Under the pieces are notes generated by a model, which saw only the letters and a list, made by a program, of their open reading frames with translations, had not been told where the DNA came from and ran no database searches. The position numbers and the translations under genes are program-made. Of a DNA stretch of 41,553 nt, positions 30,642-37,751 are shown piece after piece; within the stretch, counting starts at the first letter, position 1, and each line of letters starts with the position of its first letter. The stretch is from Bacteroidota bacterium (lineage in GTDB: Bacteria > Bacteroidota > Bacteroidia > Flavobacteriales_F > PHOS-HE28): positions 1 to 41,553 of the forward strand of contig CAUJFM010000145.1 of the NCBI GenBank assembly GCA_963169595.1. Reading direction: 5' to 3'.

Positions 30642-31763
30642 TCAGTTGTTCAACATCACCGGCATCACCAGCATCAGGATATCCTCGCCCACCTCACCGG
30701 CCTCACCGGGCAGCAGGATGCCGGCGCGGTTCGGCGCGCTCATCTCCAGCATCACGTGCTCGGTGGAGAGGTTGTTGAGCATGTCCATCAGGAAGCGCGA
30801 GTTGAAGCCGATGGTGATCTCCTCGCCCTCGTAGGCGCAGGTCAGCGACTCCTTCGCCTCGTTGGCGTAGTCCAGGTCCTCCGCGCTGATGGTGAGCTGG
30901 CTGCCGTTGATGTGGAGGCGCACCTGGTGCGTGGTCTTGTTGGAGAAGATGCTCACCCGGCGGATCGAGCTCAGGAAGGTCCCGCGGTCGATCGTCAGCT
31001 TGTTCGGGTTGGTCTTCGGGATCACCGCCTCGTAGTTGGGGTACTTCCCGTCGATCAGCCGGCACACCAGCACGGTGTTGTCGAACTTGAAGGCGGCGTT
31101 GTTCTCGTTGAAGTCCACGGTCACTTCCGAGTTGGAGGCGCCCAGGGTGTTCTTCAGCAGGTTCAGCGGCTTCTTGGGCACGATGAAGGAGGCGGCCTTC
31201 GGGGCCTGAATGTCGGTGCGCTTATAGCGGACCAGCTTGTGGGCGTCGGTGGCCACGAAGCGCACATCCTCCTCGGTGAGCTCGAAGAAGATGCCGCTCA
31301 TCACCGGACGCAGGTCGTCGTTGCCGGTGGCGAAGATGGTCTTGTTGATGGCCGTGGCCAGGGTACCGGCGGGCAGGTTGAAGCTGGTGGCGCCCTCCAG
31401 CACGGGGCTCTTCGGGAACTCGGCCCCGTTGAAGCCGGTCATCTTGTACTTGCCCTGCTCGCTGCTGATCTCCACCCCGTGGTGCTTGCCATCGATGGAG
31501 AAGGTGAGGGGCTGCTCGGGAAAGGCCTTCAGCGTGTCCAGCAGCAGGCGGGCCGGGATGGCCACGCTGCCCTTCTCCTTGGCCTCCACGGCCATGGTGG
31601 CGGTGATGGTGGTCTCCAGGTCGCTGGCGGTCACCGTCAGTTGCTTGCCGTCGATCTCGAACAGGAAGTTGTCGAGGATGGGGAGCGTATTGCTGCTGGC
31701 GAGCACGCCCTGGAGCAGCTGGAGCTGTTTGAGCAGGGCGGTGCTGGATACGATGAATTTCAT
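30642..31763 (-). CDS. dnaN: DNA polymerase III beta subunit (sliding clamp)
   Basis: A 373-residue beta clamp with three repeated domains. It begins MKFIVSSTALLKQLQLLQGVL and shows LPILDNFLFEIDG in domain 1. Domain 2 contains RPVMSGIFFELTEEDVRFVATDAHKLV, and the last residues PGEAGEVGEDILMLVMPVML form the usual clamp C-terminus. It encircles DNA and tethers polymerases. The length is normal. It has its own promoter element 27 bases upstream and an inverted pair of DnaA-box-like sequences about 85-105 bases upstream. In Flavobacteriia dnaN commonly follows gldG, as it nearly does here. Confidence 0.97.
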   Translation of the reverse strand: MKFIVSSTALLKQLQLLQGVLASSNTLPILDNFLFEIDGKQLTVTASDLETTITATMAVEAKEKGSVAIPARLLLDTLKAFPEQPLTFSIDGKHHGVEISSEQGKYKMTGFNGAEFPKSPVLEGATSFNLPAGTLATAINKTIFATGNDDLRPVMSGIFFELTEEDVRFVATDAHKLVRYKRTDIQAPKAASFIVPKKPLNLLKNTLGASNSEVTVDFNENNAAFKFDNTVLVCRLIDGKYPNYEAVIPKTNPNKLTIDRGTFLSSIRRVSIFSNKTTHQVRLHINGSQLTISAEDLDYANEAKESLTCAYEGEEITIGFNSRFLMDMLNNLSTEHVMLEMSAPNRAGILLPGEAGEVGEDILMLVMPVMLNN

Positions 31764-31790
31764 CGGATGGGATGCGTGTTTATGGAGCGG

Positions 31791-31798
31791 CGAAGTTA
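31791..31798 (-). promoter_or_regulatory. Predicted -7 element of dnaN
   Basis: TAACTTCG on the minus strand, followed by CCGC, ending 27 bases before the dnaN ATG. Confidence 0.5.
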
Positions 31799-31847
31799 GC
31801 CGGGCCTCCAGCGGCGCATGCCCCTAGTTTTCAACACGGAGCCCCCT

Positions 31848-31867
31848 TTTTCCACAGTCGTGGATAA
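31848..31867. promoter_or_regulatory. Inverted pair of DnaA-box-like sites upstream of dnaN
   Basis: TTTTCCACA (31848-31856, plus) and TTATCCACG (31867-31859, minus) each match the DnaA box TTATCCACA at 8 of 9 positions and face each other across 2 bases. A weaker site, TTTTCAACA, is at 31828-31836. The pair lies in the 115-base gap between the DUF4340 gene and dnaN. It may be a DnaA-controlled operator of dnaN or part of an origin. Confidence 0.5.
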
Positions 31868-31878
31868 CCCGTCCGGCC

Positions 31879-32889
31879 CTACGGCATCAAGGCCTCCACA
31901 GGCTGCAGGATGCGGTCGGTATACTGCCGCTGCACCACCACCAGCAGGGTGTCCTGGATCAGGGCCCGCATGCGCAGGTTGTCGTGCAGGGGCTTGGGCT
32001 TGCCGAACTCCGGTTCCTCGCCCACATAGGGCATGTACCAGAACTTGGCCGTGGCCGTGGCGCCATTGCGTTCGGTGGTGCGCAGGATGAAGTTCGGGGC
32101 CGTGGCCAGCAACGAGTCGCGTGAGGCGGGCTTCAGGCTGCGCTCGATGTACTCGTAGTTGAACTCCTGGAAGGGGAGGAAGAGGCCCTTCACGAACACC
32201 GTATCCATCGGCAGGGCGCCGCCGTTGCCGTCCAGCAGGCGCACGCGGCCATCCTCCAATTGCTCCGCGCGGTAGCGGTTGTTCCGGCGTTCCGGCTGCT
32301 CCACCTCCAACGCGGCCAGCTGGTACAGGTCCTTGTAGCGGTACACGGGGTTGTCGCGCCAGATGTCCAGCTCCGTGTGGAACCGGGTGTTGAGGATCCC
32401 CGTGAAGCCGGTCATGCCCACCACGAAGGGCACGCTGCTACGGCCTTTCTCGTTCTCCAGCAGCATGTAGGTGCCGAAGTGGTCCTTGGTGGCGTGGCCC
32501 ACGATCCAGGTCTTCGCCGGCTTGCGGCCGCCCTGGTAGATCTCCACTTTCTTGGCGCCCGCGCCCATGAACTTCAGCACGGTGGCCTCGGCGCTCTTGG
32601 GCACCGGCGTGCGCACTTCCACGCGCTTGAAGGTGCGCAGCAGCACGCCCACCTCGTGCTGGCGGGCCATGAAACGCCCGTTCACCGTCCAGCCCTGCGG
32701 GGTGCGGCGCAGGTCGATGCTCCGGCCTTCCTTGTCCGCAATGAAGATGCGGTCCACCCGCGCGGTGTCCTCCACCACGAAGTCGCTCAGCGGACGGGCC
32801 AGGGTGGTGGGGCGGTTGGTGCGGTAAAGCCAGAACGCGGCGGCGCCAAGCAGCAGCAGCACGATCGTCAGGACGAGGCGTCGGTTCAT
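31879..32889 (-). CDS. DUF4340 domain-containing protein
   Basis: A 336-residue protein with an N-terminal membrane anchor (LVLTIVLLLLGAAAFWLYR, about 5-23) followed by a large extracytoplasmic DUF4340 domain (ARVDRIFIADKEGRSIDLRRTPQGWTVN and so on). DUF4340 proteins are frequently encoded next to ABC-2 permease and GldG-like genes and are thought to be accessory parts of those transporters. Here it follows gldG by 3 bases, so it is almost surely part of the gldF-gldG unit, placed between it and dnaN. Its role in gliding or secretion is inference from context. Confidence 0.85.
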   Translation of the reverse strand: MNRRLVLTIVLLLLGAAAFWLYRTNRPTTLARPLSDFVVEDTARVDRIFIADKEGRSIDLRRTPQGWTVNGRFMARQHEVGVLLRTFKRVEVRTPVPKSAEATVLKFMGAGAKKVEIYQGGRKPAKTWIVGHATKDHFGTYMLLENEKGRSSVPFVVGMTGFTGILNTRFHTELDIWRDNPVYRYKDLYQLAALEVEQPERRNNRYRAEQLEDGRVRLLDGNGGALPMDTVFVKGLFLPFQEFNYEYIERSLKPASRDSLLATAPNFILRTTERNGATATAKFWYMPYVGEEPEFGKPKPLHDNLRMRALIQDTLLVVVQRQYTDRILQPVEALMP

Positions 32890-32892
32890 GGG

Positions 32893-34650
32893 TCAGGATG
32901 CCTTGGGGGCCGCGGCACGGCGCCGGCGGGCCAGGTTGAAGAGGATGCCGAAGCCAATGCTCAACAGCACAGGCACAGCGATGTTCACCAGCTGCCAGCG
33001 GGTGCGCTCGCTGGCGATGCGCTCGGGATCGAGCTGGCGCAGCAGGATGGTACGCGAACGGATGCTGATCAGGCTCCGGTCATCGAGCAGGTAGTTCATC
33101 GCGTTCATCAGCAACTCGCGGTTGCCGTAGATCTTGGCGTTGGCGTAGCGGTCGAAGCCCAGCATGTAGTACATGCCCTTCTGGGCGTCCACGCGGTTGA
33201 TGATCACATCCCCATCGCTGATCACCAACTGCGCGGTGGGCTTGCCCTGCTCGCGGTAGCCCACGTTGGGGTCCTGCGTGAAGTTGGCTGGCAGGCGGTC
33301 GCGGTAGGCGCTGGTGAAGGGGCCCTCCAGCAGCACGGCCACCGGCAGGTGCGGGGTGCTGCGCTTTTCGAAGCCCATGTCCATCTCCACCACGTTGAGG
33401 CTGATCCGCACCGGGTTGCGCTGGGCGTAGGAGCGGGGCGAAGTGGTGAGCAGGATGGTCTTGCGGATGCTGTCCGTGCCGATGGTGTCCAGCGTGCTGG
33501 CGAAGCGCAGGTGCACGGGGTCGATGTTGCTCACGATGGGGTGCTCGGCCTGCGGGATCAGCACCGGCTCGAAGTACCAGGGGAAGCGCTCCAGTTTGCG
33601 CTGGTTGCCGTAGGGTTGCGTGTAGATCTCGATCGGGGCGCAGCTCTGGTCCAGGATGATGTCCTTGTTCACCCGCGCACCGTAGGCGAACAGCAGCTCG
33701 TCGATGCCCAGTTCCAACGGCGTGGCGATGGAGAACTGGTTCTTGCGCAGGCTGTCCAGGTTGGCGTTCATGGCGTCCACCAGCCACAGCACCTTGCCGC
33801 CGTTCATCACGAACTGGTCGATCACGTAGAGGTCGCGCGCCGCCAGCGTGCTGTCGGGCTTCGCCACCACCAGCGCATCGTAGTCGTTCACGCGGTAGTT
33901 CATGCCCTCCACCTTGCGGCTCAGGGCGTCGATGCGCTCGCCGATGGTCACCTCCTCCACGTCGTACAGCTCCTTCCAAGCGTTCACCATGTCCATCACG
34001 CTCATGCCCGAGGCCTCGCGGTGGCCGGTGAGCATGGCGATGCGCGGACGCCGCATGGAGGTGGCCTGGCGGATGGCGCTGGCCAGCTCGTACTCCAGGT
34101 TGTTGATGGAGCGGTTCACGATATCCGCGTCCGGGGTGCGCAACTGCGTCTTCAGCAATTGCACGGGCACGGTGCGGTCGCGGTAGGTCACCAGCGCACC
34201 GGGGAAGACGATCACCTCGCTGTAGCCGGCCTTCTCGCGCAGGCGGATGCTGCTGTAGGTGAGCCCGGCCTTCTGCAGCTGGTCGTAGAACTCGTTGCGG
34301 GTCTTCTGGTCGGTGCTCTCGCTGGGGTCGATGAAGCTGTACTGGATGTTGTCCCCGGCATGCACGCGCAGCTCGTCCAGCAGGTCGCGGGTGGCCTGCG
34401 ACAGGCGTTCCAGGTCGGCGGGCAGGGCACCGGTCAGGTACACCTTCACGTACACGATGTCCTCCAGGCCCTTGGCCAGCTCCTCGGTGGCCGGTCGCAG
34501 GGTGTAGCGCTTCTCGCTCGTGAGGTCCAGGCGCAGGCGGAAGAAGCTGCCGATGAAGAGCACCAGCAGCACGATGCCGATGCCGAGCACCAGCTCGAAG
34601 AGGTCGCCCTTGCGAGGACTGCCGGAGGAGGGTCTCTTGAGCGTGCTCAT
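32893..34650 (-). CDS. gldG: Gliding motility-associated ABC transporter auxiliary protein GldG
   Basis: A 585-residue GldG. An N-terminal transmembrane helix is at about 20-40 (LFELVLGIGIVLLVLFIGSFF). A long periplasmic ABC-transporter auxiliary domain follows (YIFVK-type strands YVKVYLTGALPADLERL, AMLTGHREASGMSVMD, VNDYDALVVAKPDSTLA). A C-terminal helix with a basic tail ends it (VPVLLSIGFGILFNLARRRR). In Flavobacterium, GldA, GldF and GldG form an ABC transporter needed for gliding; loss also affects related secretion. The start lies one base after the gldF stop. The ATPase gldA is not in the window. GldG-like proteins also occur in non-gliding bacteria, so motility cannot be concluded from this gene alone. 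Confidence 0.92.
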   Translation of the reverse strand: MSTLKRPSSGSPRKGDLFELVLGIGIVLLVLFIGSFFRLRLDLTSEKRYTLRPATEELAKGLEDIVYVKVYLTGALPADLERLSQATRDLLDELRVHAGDNIQYSFIDPSESTDQKTRNEFYDQLQKAGLTYSSIRLREKAGYSEVIVFPGALVTYRDRTVPVQLLKTQLRTPDADIVNRSINNLEYELASAIRQATSMRRPRIAMLTGHREASGMSVMDMVNAWKELYDVEEVTIGERIDALSRKVEGMNYRVNDYDALVVAKPDSTLAARDLYVIDQFVMNGGKVLWLVDAMNANLDSLRKNQFSIATPLELGIDELLFAYGARVNKDIILDQSCAPIEIYTQPYGNQRKLERFPWYFEPVLIPQAEHPIVSNIDPVHLRFASTLDTIGTDSIRKTILLTTSPRSYAQRNPVRISLNVVEMDMGFEKRSTPHLPVAVLLEGPFTSAYRDRLPANFTQDPNVGYREQGKPTAQLVISDGDVIINRVDAQKGMYYMLGFDRYANAKIYGNRELLMNAMNYLLDDRSLISIRSRTILLRQLDPERIASERTRWQLVNIAVPVLLSIGFGILFNLARRRRAAAPKAS

Positions 34651-34651
34651 C

Positions 34652-35377
34652 TCACCAGGTGCGGCTTTGCAGCGCGGTGCGCGTGAGCAGCAGGAAGATC
34701 ACGATCACCGCCCCGAAGTAGAGCGCATCACGGAGGTCCAGCACCCCCCGGCTCATGCTCTGGTAGTGCGCCTGGATGCCGATGGACTTGATGGGACCTT
34801 CCAGCGCGCCTACGGCCTGGAAGTCGGCGATCAGGTCGAAGCCGAGGTAGAGGAAGAAGCAGGCGAAGACGGCGATCAGGAAGGCCACGATCTGGCTGTC
34901 GGTGAGCGCCGAGGCGAAGATGCCGATGGCCGTGAAGCTCGCCGCCAGGAAGAAGAGCCCGATGTACGAGCCCACGATGCCGCCGGTGTCCAGGTTGCCC
35001 TTGGGCATGGCCAGCTCGCTCAACGACCACCAGTACACCAGGGTGGGCAGCAGGGCCAGCAGCACCAGCAGCACCGCCGCGATGTACTTGGCCAGCACTA
35101 CCTGTAGTTCGGTCAACGGCTTGGTCAGCAGGAACTCGATGGTGCCCGTGCGCCGTTCCTCGCTGAAGCTGCGCATGGCCACCGCCGGCACCAGGAAGAG
35201 GAAAACCCAGGGCGCGATGAAGAAGAGCGGCGCCAGGTCGGCGTAGCCCTTGTCCAGCAGATTGTCCGGGAACACCCACAGGAAAAGGCCTGTGAGCAGC
35301 AGGAAGACCACGATGACGATGTGGCCGATGAGGGACCCGAGGAAGCCCCGCAGCTCTTTGAGGATCAGTGCCGTCAT
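34652..35377 (-). CDS. gldF: ABC transporter permease GldF
   Basis: A 241-residue ABC-2 type permease with six transmembrane helices. The cytoplasmic loop SFSEERRTGTIEFLLTKPLTE is the typical ABC-2 motif region, and GSYIGLFFLAASFTAIGIFASAL lies in the fifth helix. With GldG downstream it forms the membrane part of the Gld ABC transporter. The ATG at 35377 gives the family N-terminus (MTALILKELRGFLGSLIGHIVI); a longer frame to 35479 would add residues encoded by promoter sequence. A predicted promoter lies 14 bases upstream, preceded by the ACTCGCC repeats. Confidence 0.93.
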   Translation of the reverse strand: MTALILKELRGFLGSLIGHIVIVVFLLLTGLFLWVFPDNLLDKGYADLAPLFFIAPWVFLFLVPAVAMRSFSEERRTGTIEFLLTKPLTELQVVLAKYIAAVLLVLLALLPTLVYWWSLSELAMPKGNLDTGGIVGSYIGLFFLAASFTAIGIFASALTDSQIVAFLIAVFACFFLYLGFDLIADFQAVGALEGPIKSIGIQAHYQSMSRGVLDLRDALYFGAVIVIFLLLTRTALQSRTW

Positions 35378-35391
35378 ACCGGAAAGGGGCG

Positions 35392-35399
35392 CCAAGATA
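35392..35399 (-). promoter_or_regulatory. Predicted -7 element of the gldF operon
   Basis: TATCTTGG on the minus strand, followed by CGCC, ending 14 bases before the gldF ATG. Confidence 0.5.
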
Positions 35400-35469
35400 A
35401 TCCGGCGTTCCCGGCCGCACCGAGCCGTTCCTCGATCCGGTGCTTTTGTTCCATGCTGCCAGCCCCCAC

Positions 35470-35545
35470 CACTCGCCACTCGCTACTCGCCACTCGCCAC
35501 TCGCCAACTCGCCACTCGCCAACTCGCTACTCGCCACTCGCCACG
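35470..35545. repeat. ACTCGCC heptamer tandem repeat
   Basis: About ten copies of a 7-8 base unit (ACTCGCC, with ACTCGCT and AACTCGCC variants) fill the space between the TPR gene stop and the gldF promoter region. The unit sizes are not multiples of three, and the frames that stay open across it give only repetitive peptides. Similar heptameric repeats are known as intergenic elements in other bacteria, for example the STRR repeats of cyanobacteria. Confidence 0.85.
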
Positions 35546-35546
35546 C

Positions 35547-36422
35547 TCAGAACTCGATCACCGTCTTCCGGTCCTTCTTCGGCTTCTTCGGGATCTTGTC
35601 GGCGTCGGTGCTGCAGTAGTTGCGCACGATGAACTGCGCGTCCTTGTCGCCGAGCTCACCGCTCACGCGCCAGTCGGTGCACGCCAGGTCCTTGTCGCCC
35701 AGCTGGTAGTGGCAGTCGGCCCGGTAGTAGTGGGCCTCCTTCAGTTCCTCGCCACCATCGGCGATCACCTCGGTGAAGCGCGCAATGGCCTCGGGGTACC
35801 GCTTCAGTTCGAAGAGCAGCACGGCCGCGCTCATCTTGCCGCCAGCGATGGTGGGGTCGATGGCCAGCGCCGCCTCGATGTCGGCCAGGCCCGCGTCCTC
35901 CTTGAACAGTTCGCCCTTCACCACCCCGCGCAGGAACAGGGCGTTGGCGTGCTGCGGCGCGTTCTCCAGCGCCCGGTCCAGGTCGCGCAAGGCCCCATCG
36001 TTGTTGCGGCCCACGTAGTTGGCGCAGGCCCGGTTGTACCACGCATCGGCATCCTTCGGGTCCAGCTTCAGGGCGCGCTCGGCATCGTTGACAGCCTCCT
36101 TCACCCGGCCTTCGCTCACGTACACCGCCGAGCGGCTCACGTACAGGCGGGGGTCGTCCGGGGTGTACTTCTCGGCCTTGGTGTAGTCCACCAGGGCCCC
36201 GTGCAGGTTCTTCTGACGCTGCTTGATGTCGCCCCGCAGCTTGTAGCCCCCGGCGATGGTCTGGTCCGCGGCGATCGCCGAGTCCGCATAGGCCAGGGCG
36301 ATGGTCAGCTCATTGGCCTGATAGGCGGTGCGCGCCTTCGCCAGGTGGGCGGCAGCGGTGCCCTGTGCCTGGGCAAGCAGGGGAAGTGCGGCAAGGAGAA
36401 GGACGACGTGACGCATCAGCAT
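35547..36422 (-). CDS. Exported tetratricopeptide repeat protein, 291 aa
   Basis: A secreted or periplasmic TPR protein: signal peptide (LMRHVVLLLAALPLLAQAQG) followed by about six TPR units. Examples are NLHGALVDYTKAEKYTPDDP, VKEAVNDAERALKLDPKDADAWYN and NDGALRDLDRALENAPQHANALF. It ends in a basic tail (KKPKKDRKTVIEF). It presumably scaffolds other envelope proteins. The ATG at 36422 has the promoter element GATCTTCG 4 bases upstream; an ATG at 36416 would differ by two residues, and the open frame to 36473 is rejected because it would cover the promoter. Its stop abuts the heptamer repeat. Confidence 0.82.
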   Translation of the reverse strand: MLMRHVVLLLAALPLLAQAQGTAAAHLAKARTAYQANELTIALAYADSAIAADQTIAGGYKLRGDIKQRQKNLHGALVDYTKAEKYTPDDPRLYVSRSAVYVSEGRVKEAVNDAERALKLDPKDADAWYNRACANYVGRNNDGALRDLDRALENAPQHANALFLRGVVKGELFKEDAGLADIEAALAIDPTIAGGKMSAAVLLFELKRYPEAIARFTEVIADGGEELKEAHYYRADCHYQLGDKDLACTDWRVSGELGDKDAQFIVRNYCSTDADKIPKKPKKDRKTVIEF

Positions 36423-36426
36423 GGGA

Positions 36427-36434
36427 CGAAGATC
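36427..36434 (-). promoter_or_regulatory. Predicted -7 element of the TPR gene, leaderless start
   Basis: GATCTTCG on the minus strand, ending 4 bases before the ATG at 36422; the same spacing as at 3980 and 28106. Confidence 0.5.
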
Positions 36435-36540
36435 GGTGAAAGCGGCGTTGAGCGCCAGTGGATCCTTCCTCAAGCGAGGACCGTGCCGGACAGGATGGCT
36501 TCCAACCTCGACGGAACCGGGCGATCGATCGCCGGAACGT

Positions 36541-36834
36541 TCACACCAGATGCTCGCGGTCCACGCTCCACGCCTCGGCCGGGGCCTCGAACAAGGCCTT
36601 CACCACGGGCCACACGTCCGCGAAGACCGCGCTGGTCCGGTAGCGCTCCAGGTCGTCCGGGCCGTCCCAATGGCTGTAGGTGAAGAAGATGCGTGGGTCG
36701 TTCACGTCGTGCAGCAGCTCCAGGTGCAGGCAGCCGGGAAAGCTGCGGATGCGTGGCTTCCACCCCTCGAAAAGCTCCTGGAACCGGGCCACCTCCTCGC
36801 GCCGGAAGGTCATTTTCACGATGCGTACGATCAT
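36541..36834 (-). CDS. Antibiotic biosynthesis monooxygenase (ABM) domain protein
   Basis: A 97-residue ferredoxin-like ABM-family protein. Landmarks are VRIVKMTFRREEVARFQELF at the start, GCLHLELLHDVNDPRIFFTYSHWDGPDDLERYRTS in the middle, and the final ALFEAPAEAWSV. ABM domains occur in heme-degrading or quinone-forming monooxygenases and in many small proteins of unknown substrate; the name does not imply antibiotic production. It starts 9 bases after the SAM hydrolase gene, so the two are cotranscribed. The DNA between it and the TPR gene (about 100 bases) holds only that gene's promoter element. Confidence 0.88.
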   Translation of the reverse strand: MIVRIVKMTFRREEVARFQELFEGWKPRIRSFPGCLHLELLHDVNDPRIFFTYSHWDGPDDLERYRTSAVFADVWPVVKALFEAPAEAWSVDREHLV

Positions 36835-36843
36835 CCTGCTGGG

Positions 36844-37650
36844 CTATCGGCGTTCGGCGAACTCCACGCGCACCGGCGAGCCCTCGCGGGCCCCGAAGAG
36901 CCGCGCCGCGCCGCCGCCATGGCCTTCCGCCCCTTTGTTCACGGCGATCTCCAGCAGACCGTTGCTGCCGAAGAAGGCCACCTTCTCACCATCGGGCACC
37001 TCGCCATAGGTGGTGTGCAGTTGCGTGATCTCGTCCTCCTTGCTCGCGAAGCCGATGCGGAACGGACGCCCGTGGCCCACTTCCTCGAACAGCTTCCGGC
37101 GGATGTTCGTCACCAGGTTGCCGTAGCCGTCCACGTGCACCACCTTGCCCCGGATGGCCGAGGCGTCCACCGCCGGTTGGAAGCCGATCAGCTCCCGCAC
37201 ACGCTCCACCCGCCGGCCGATCACATCGGGCGTGCCGCCCCGTGCCAGGTGGCAGGCCACCTTCACGAACACGTTCTTCACGGGGAAACTGCGGTGGTCG
37301 GCGTCCAGCTTCATCGTCAGCTCGAAGGCCTCCTGGGGCTGGCCCTCGAAGAGCAGCGAAAAGAGACCGTTGTCGGCGCCGATGAAGTAGTGGCCCTCGT
37401 GCCGCACCACCAGGTGCGCGGTGCGGCCATCGGCCTCGGGGTTCACGCCCACGATGTGGATGCTGCCCTTGGGGAACTCCGCCCAGGCATTGCCCAGCGT
37501 GAAGGCCGCGCCCGCATTGTCGAAGGGCTTCACCTGGTGGCTGATGTCCACGATCTGCGCGCCGGGGAATTGCGACAGGATGGCACCCTTCACCGCGGCC
37601 ACGTAGTGGTCCTTCAGCCCCATGTCGGTGGTGAGGGTGATGATGGCCAT
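36844..37650 (-). CDS. SAM hydroxide adenosyltransferase (DUF62 family)
   Basis: A 268-residue DUF62 protein, the family of SAM hydrolases related to fluorinase and chlorinase. Visible features are ITLTTDMGLKDHYVAAVKGAI with the active-site aspartate, VDISHQVKPFDNAGAAF, GSIHIVGVNPEADG, FIGADNGLFSLLF, and VVHVDGYGNLVTNI in the C-terminal domain. It should split S-adenosylmethionine into adenosine and methionine using water. It is divergent from phoH, with overlapping promoter regions, an arrangement kept in many Bacteroidota. The downstream ABM gene is in the same operon. Confidence 0.93.
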   Translation of the reverse strand: MAIITLTTDMGLKDHYVAAVKGAILSQFPGAQIVDISHQVKPFDNAGAAFTLGNAWAEFPKGSIHIVGVNPEADGRTAHLVVRHEGHYFIGADNGLFSLLFEGQPQEAFELTMKLDADHRSFPVKNVFVKVACHLARGGTPDVIGRRVERVRELIGFQPAVDASAIRGKVVHVDGYGNLVTNIRRKLFEEVGHGRPFRIGFASKEDEITQLHTTYGEVPDGEKVAFFGSNGLLEIAVNKGAEGHGGGAARLFGAREGSPVRVEFAERR

Positions 37651-37677
37651 GGCAACGGTGGGAGCGCGGGCAAGGGC

Positions 37678-37685
37678 TACCTTCG
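37678..37685 (+). promoter_or_regulatory. Predicted -7 element of phoH-purC
   Basis: TACCTTCG followed by GCGC; 66 bases before the TTG start of phoH. It lies 5 bases from the divergent element of the SAM-hydrolase gene. Confidence 0.45.
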
Positions 37686-37690
37686 GCGCA

Positions 37691-37698
37691 CAAAACTA
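37691..37698 (-). promoter_or_regulatory. Predicted -7 element of the SAM-hydrolase gene
   Basis: TAGTTTTG on the minus strand, a perfect TAnnTTTG match, 40 bases before the ATG at 37650. Confidence 0.5.
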
Positions 37699-37751
37699 TC
37701 CGTGCCGGAGGGCGCCTTCCGGAGAATGTTTCAACAACCGCGAGTTTTCCA

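Noticed and set aside
35470..35545. Possible CRISPR array
   Set aside because: The repeat units are 7-8 bases long with no unique spacers and no cas genes nearby, so this is a simple tandem repeat.
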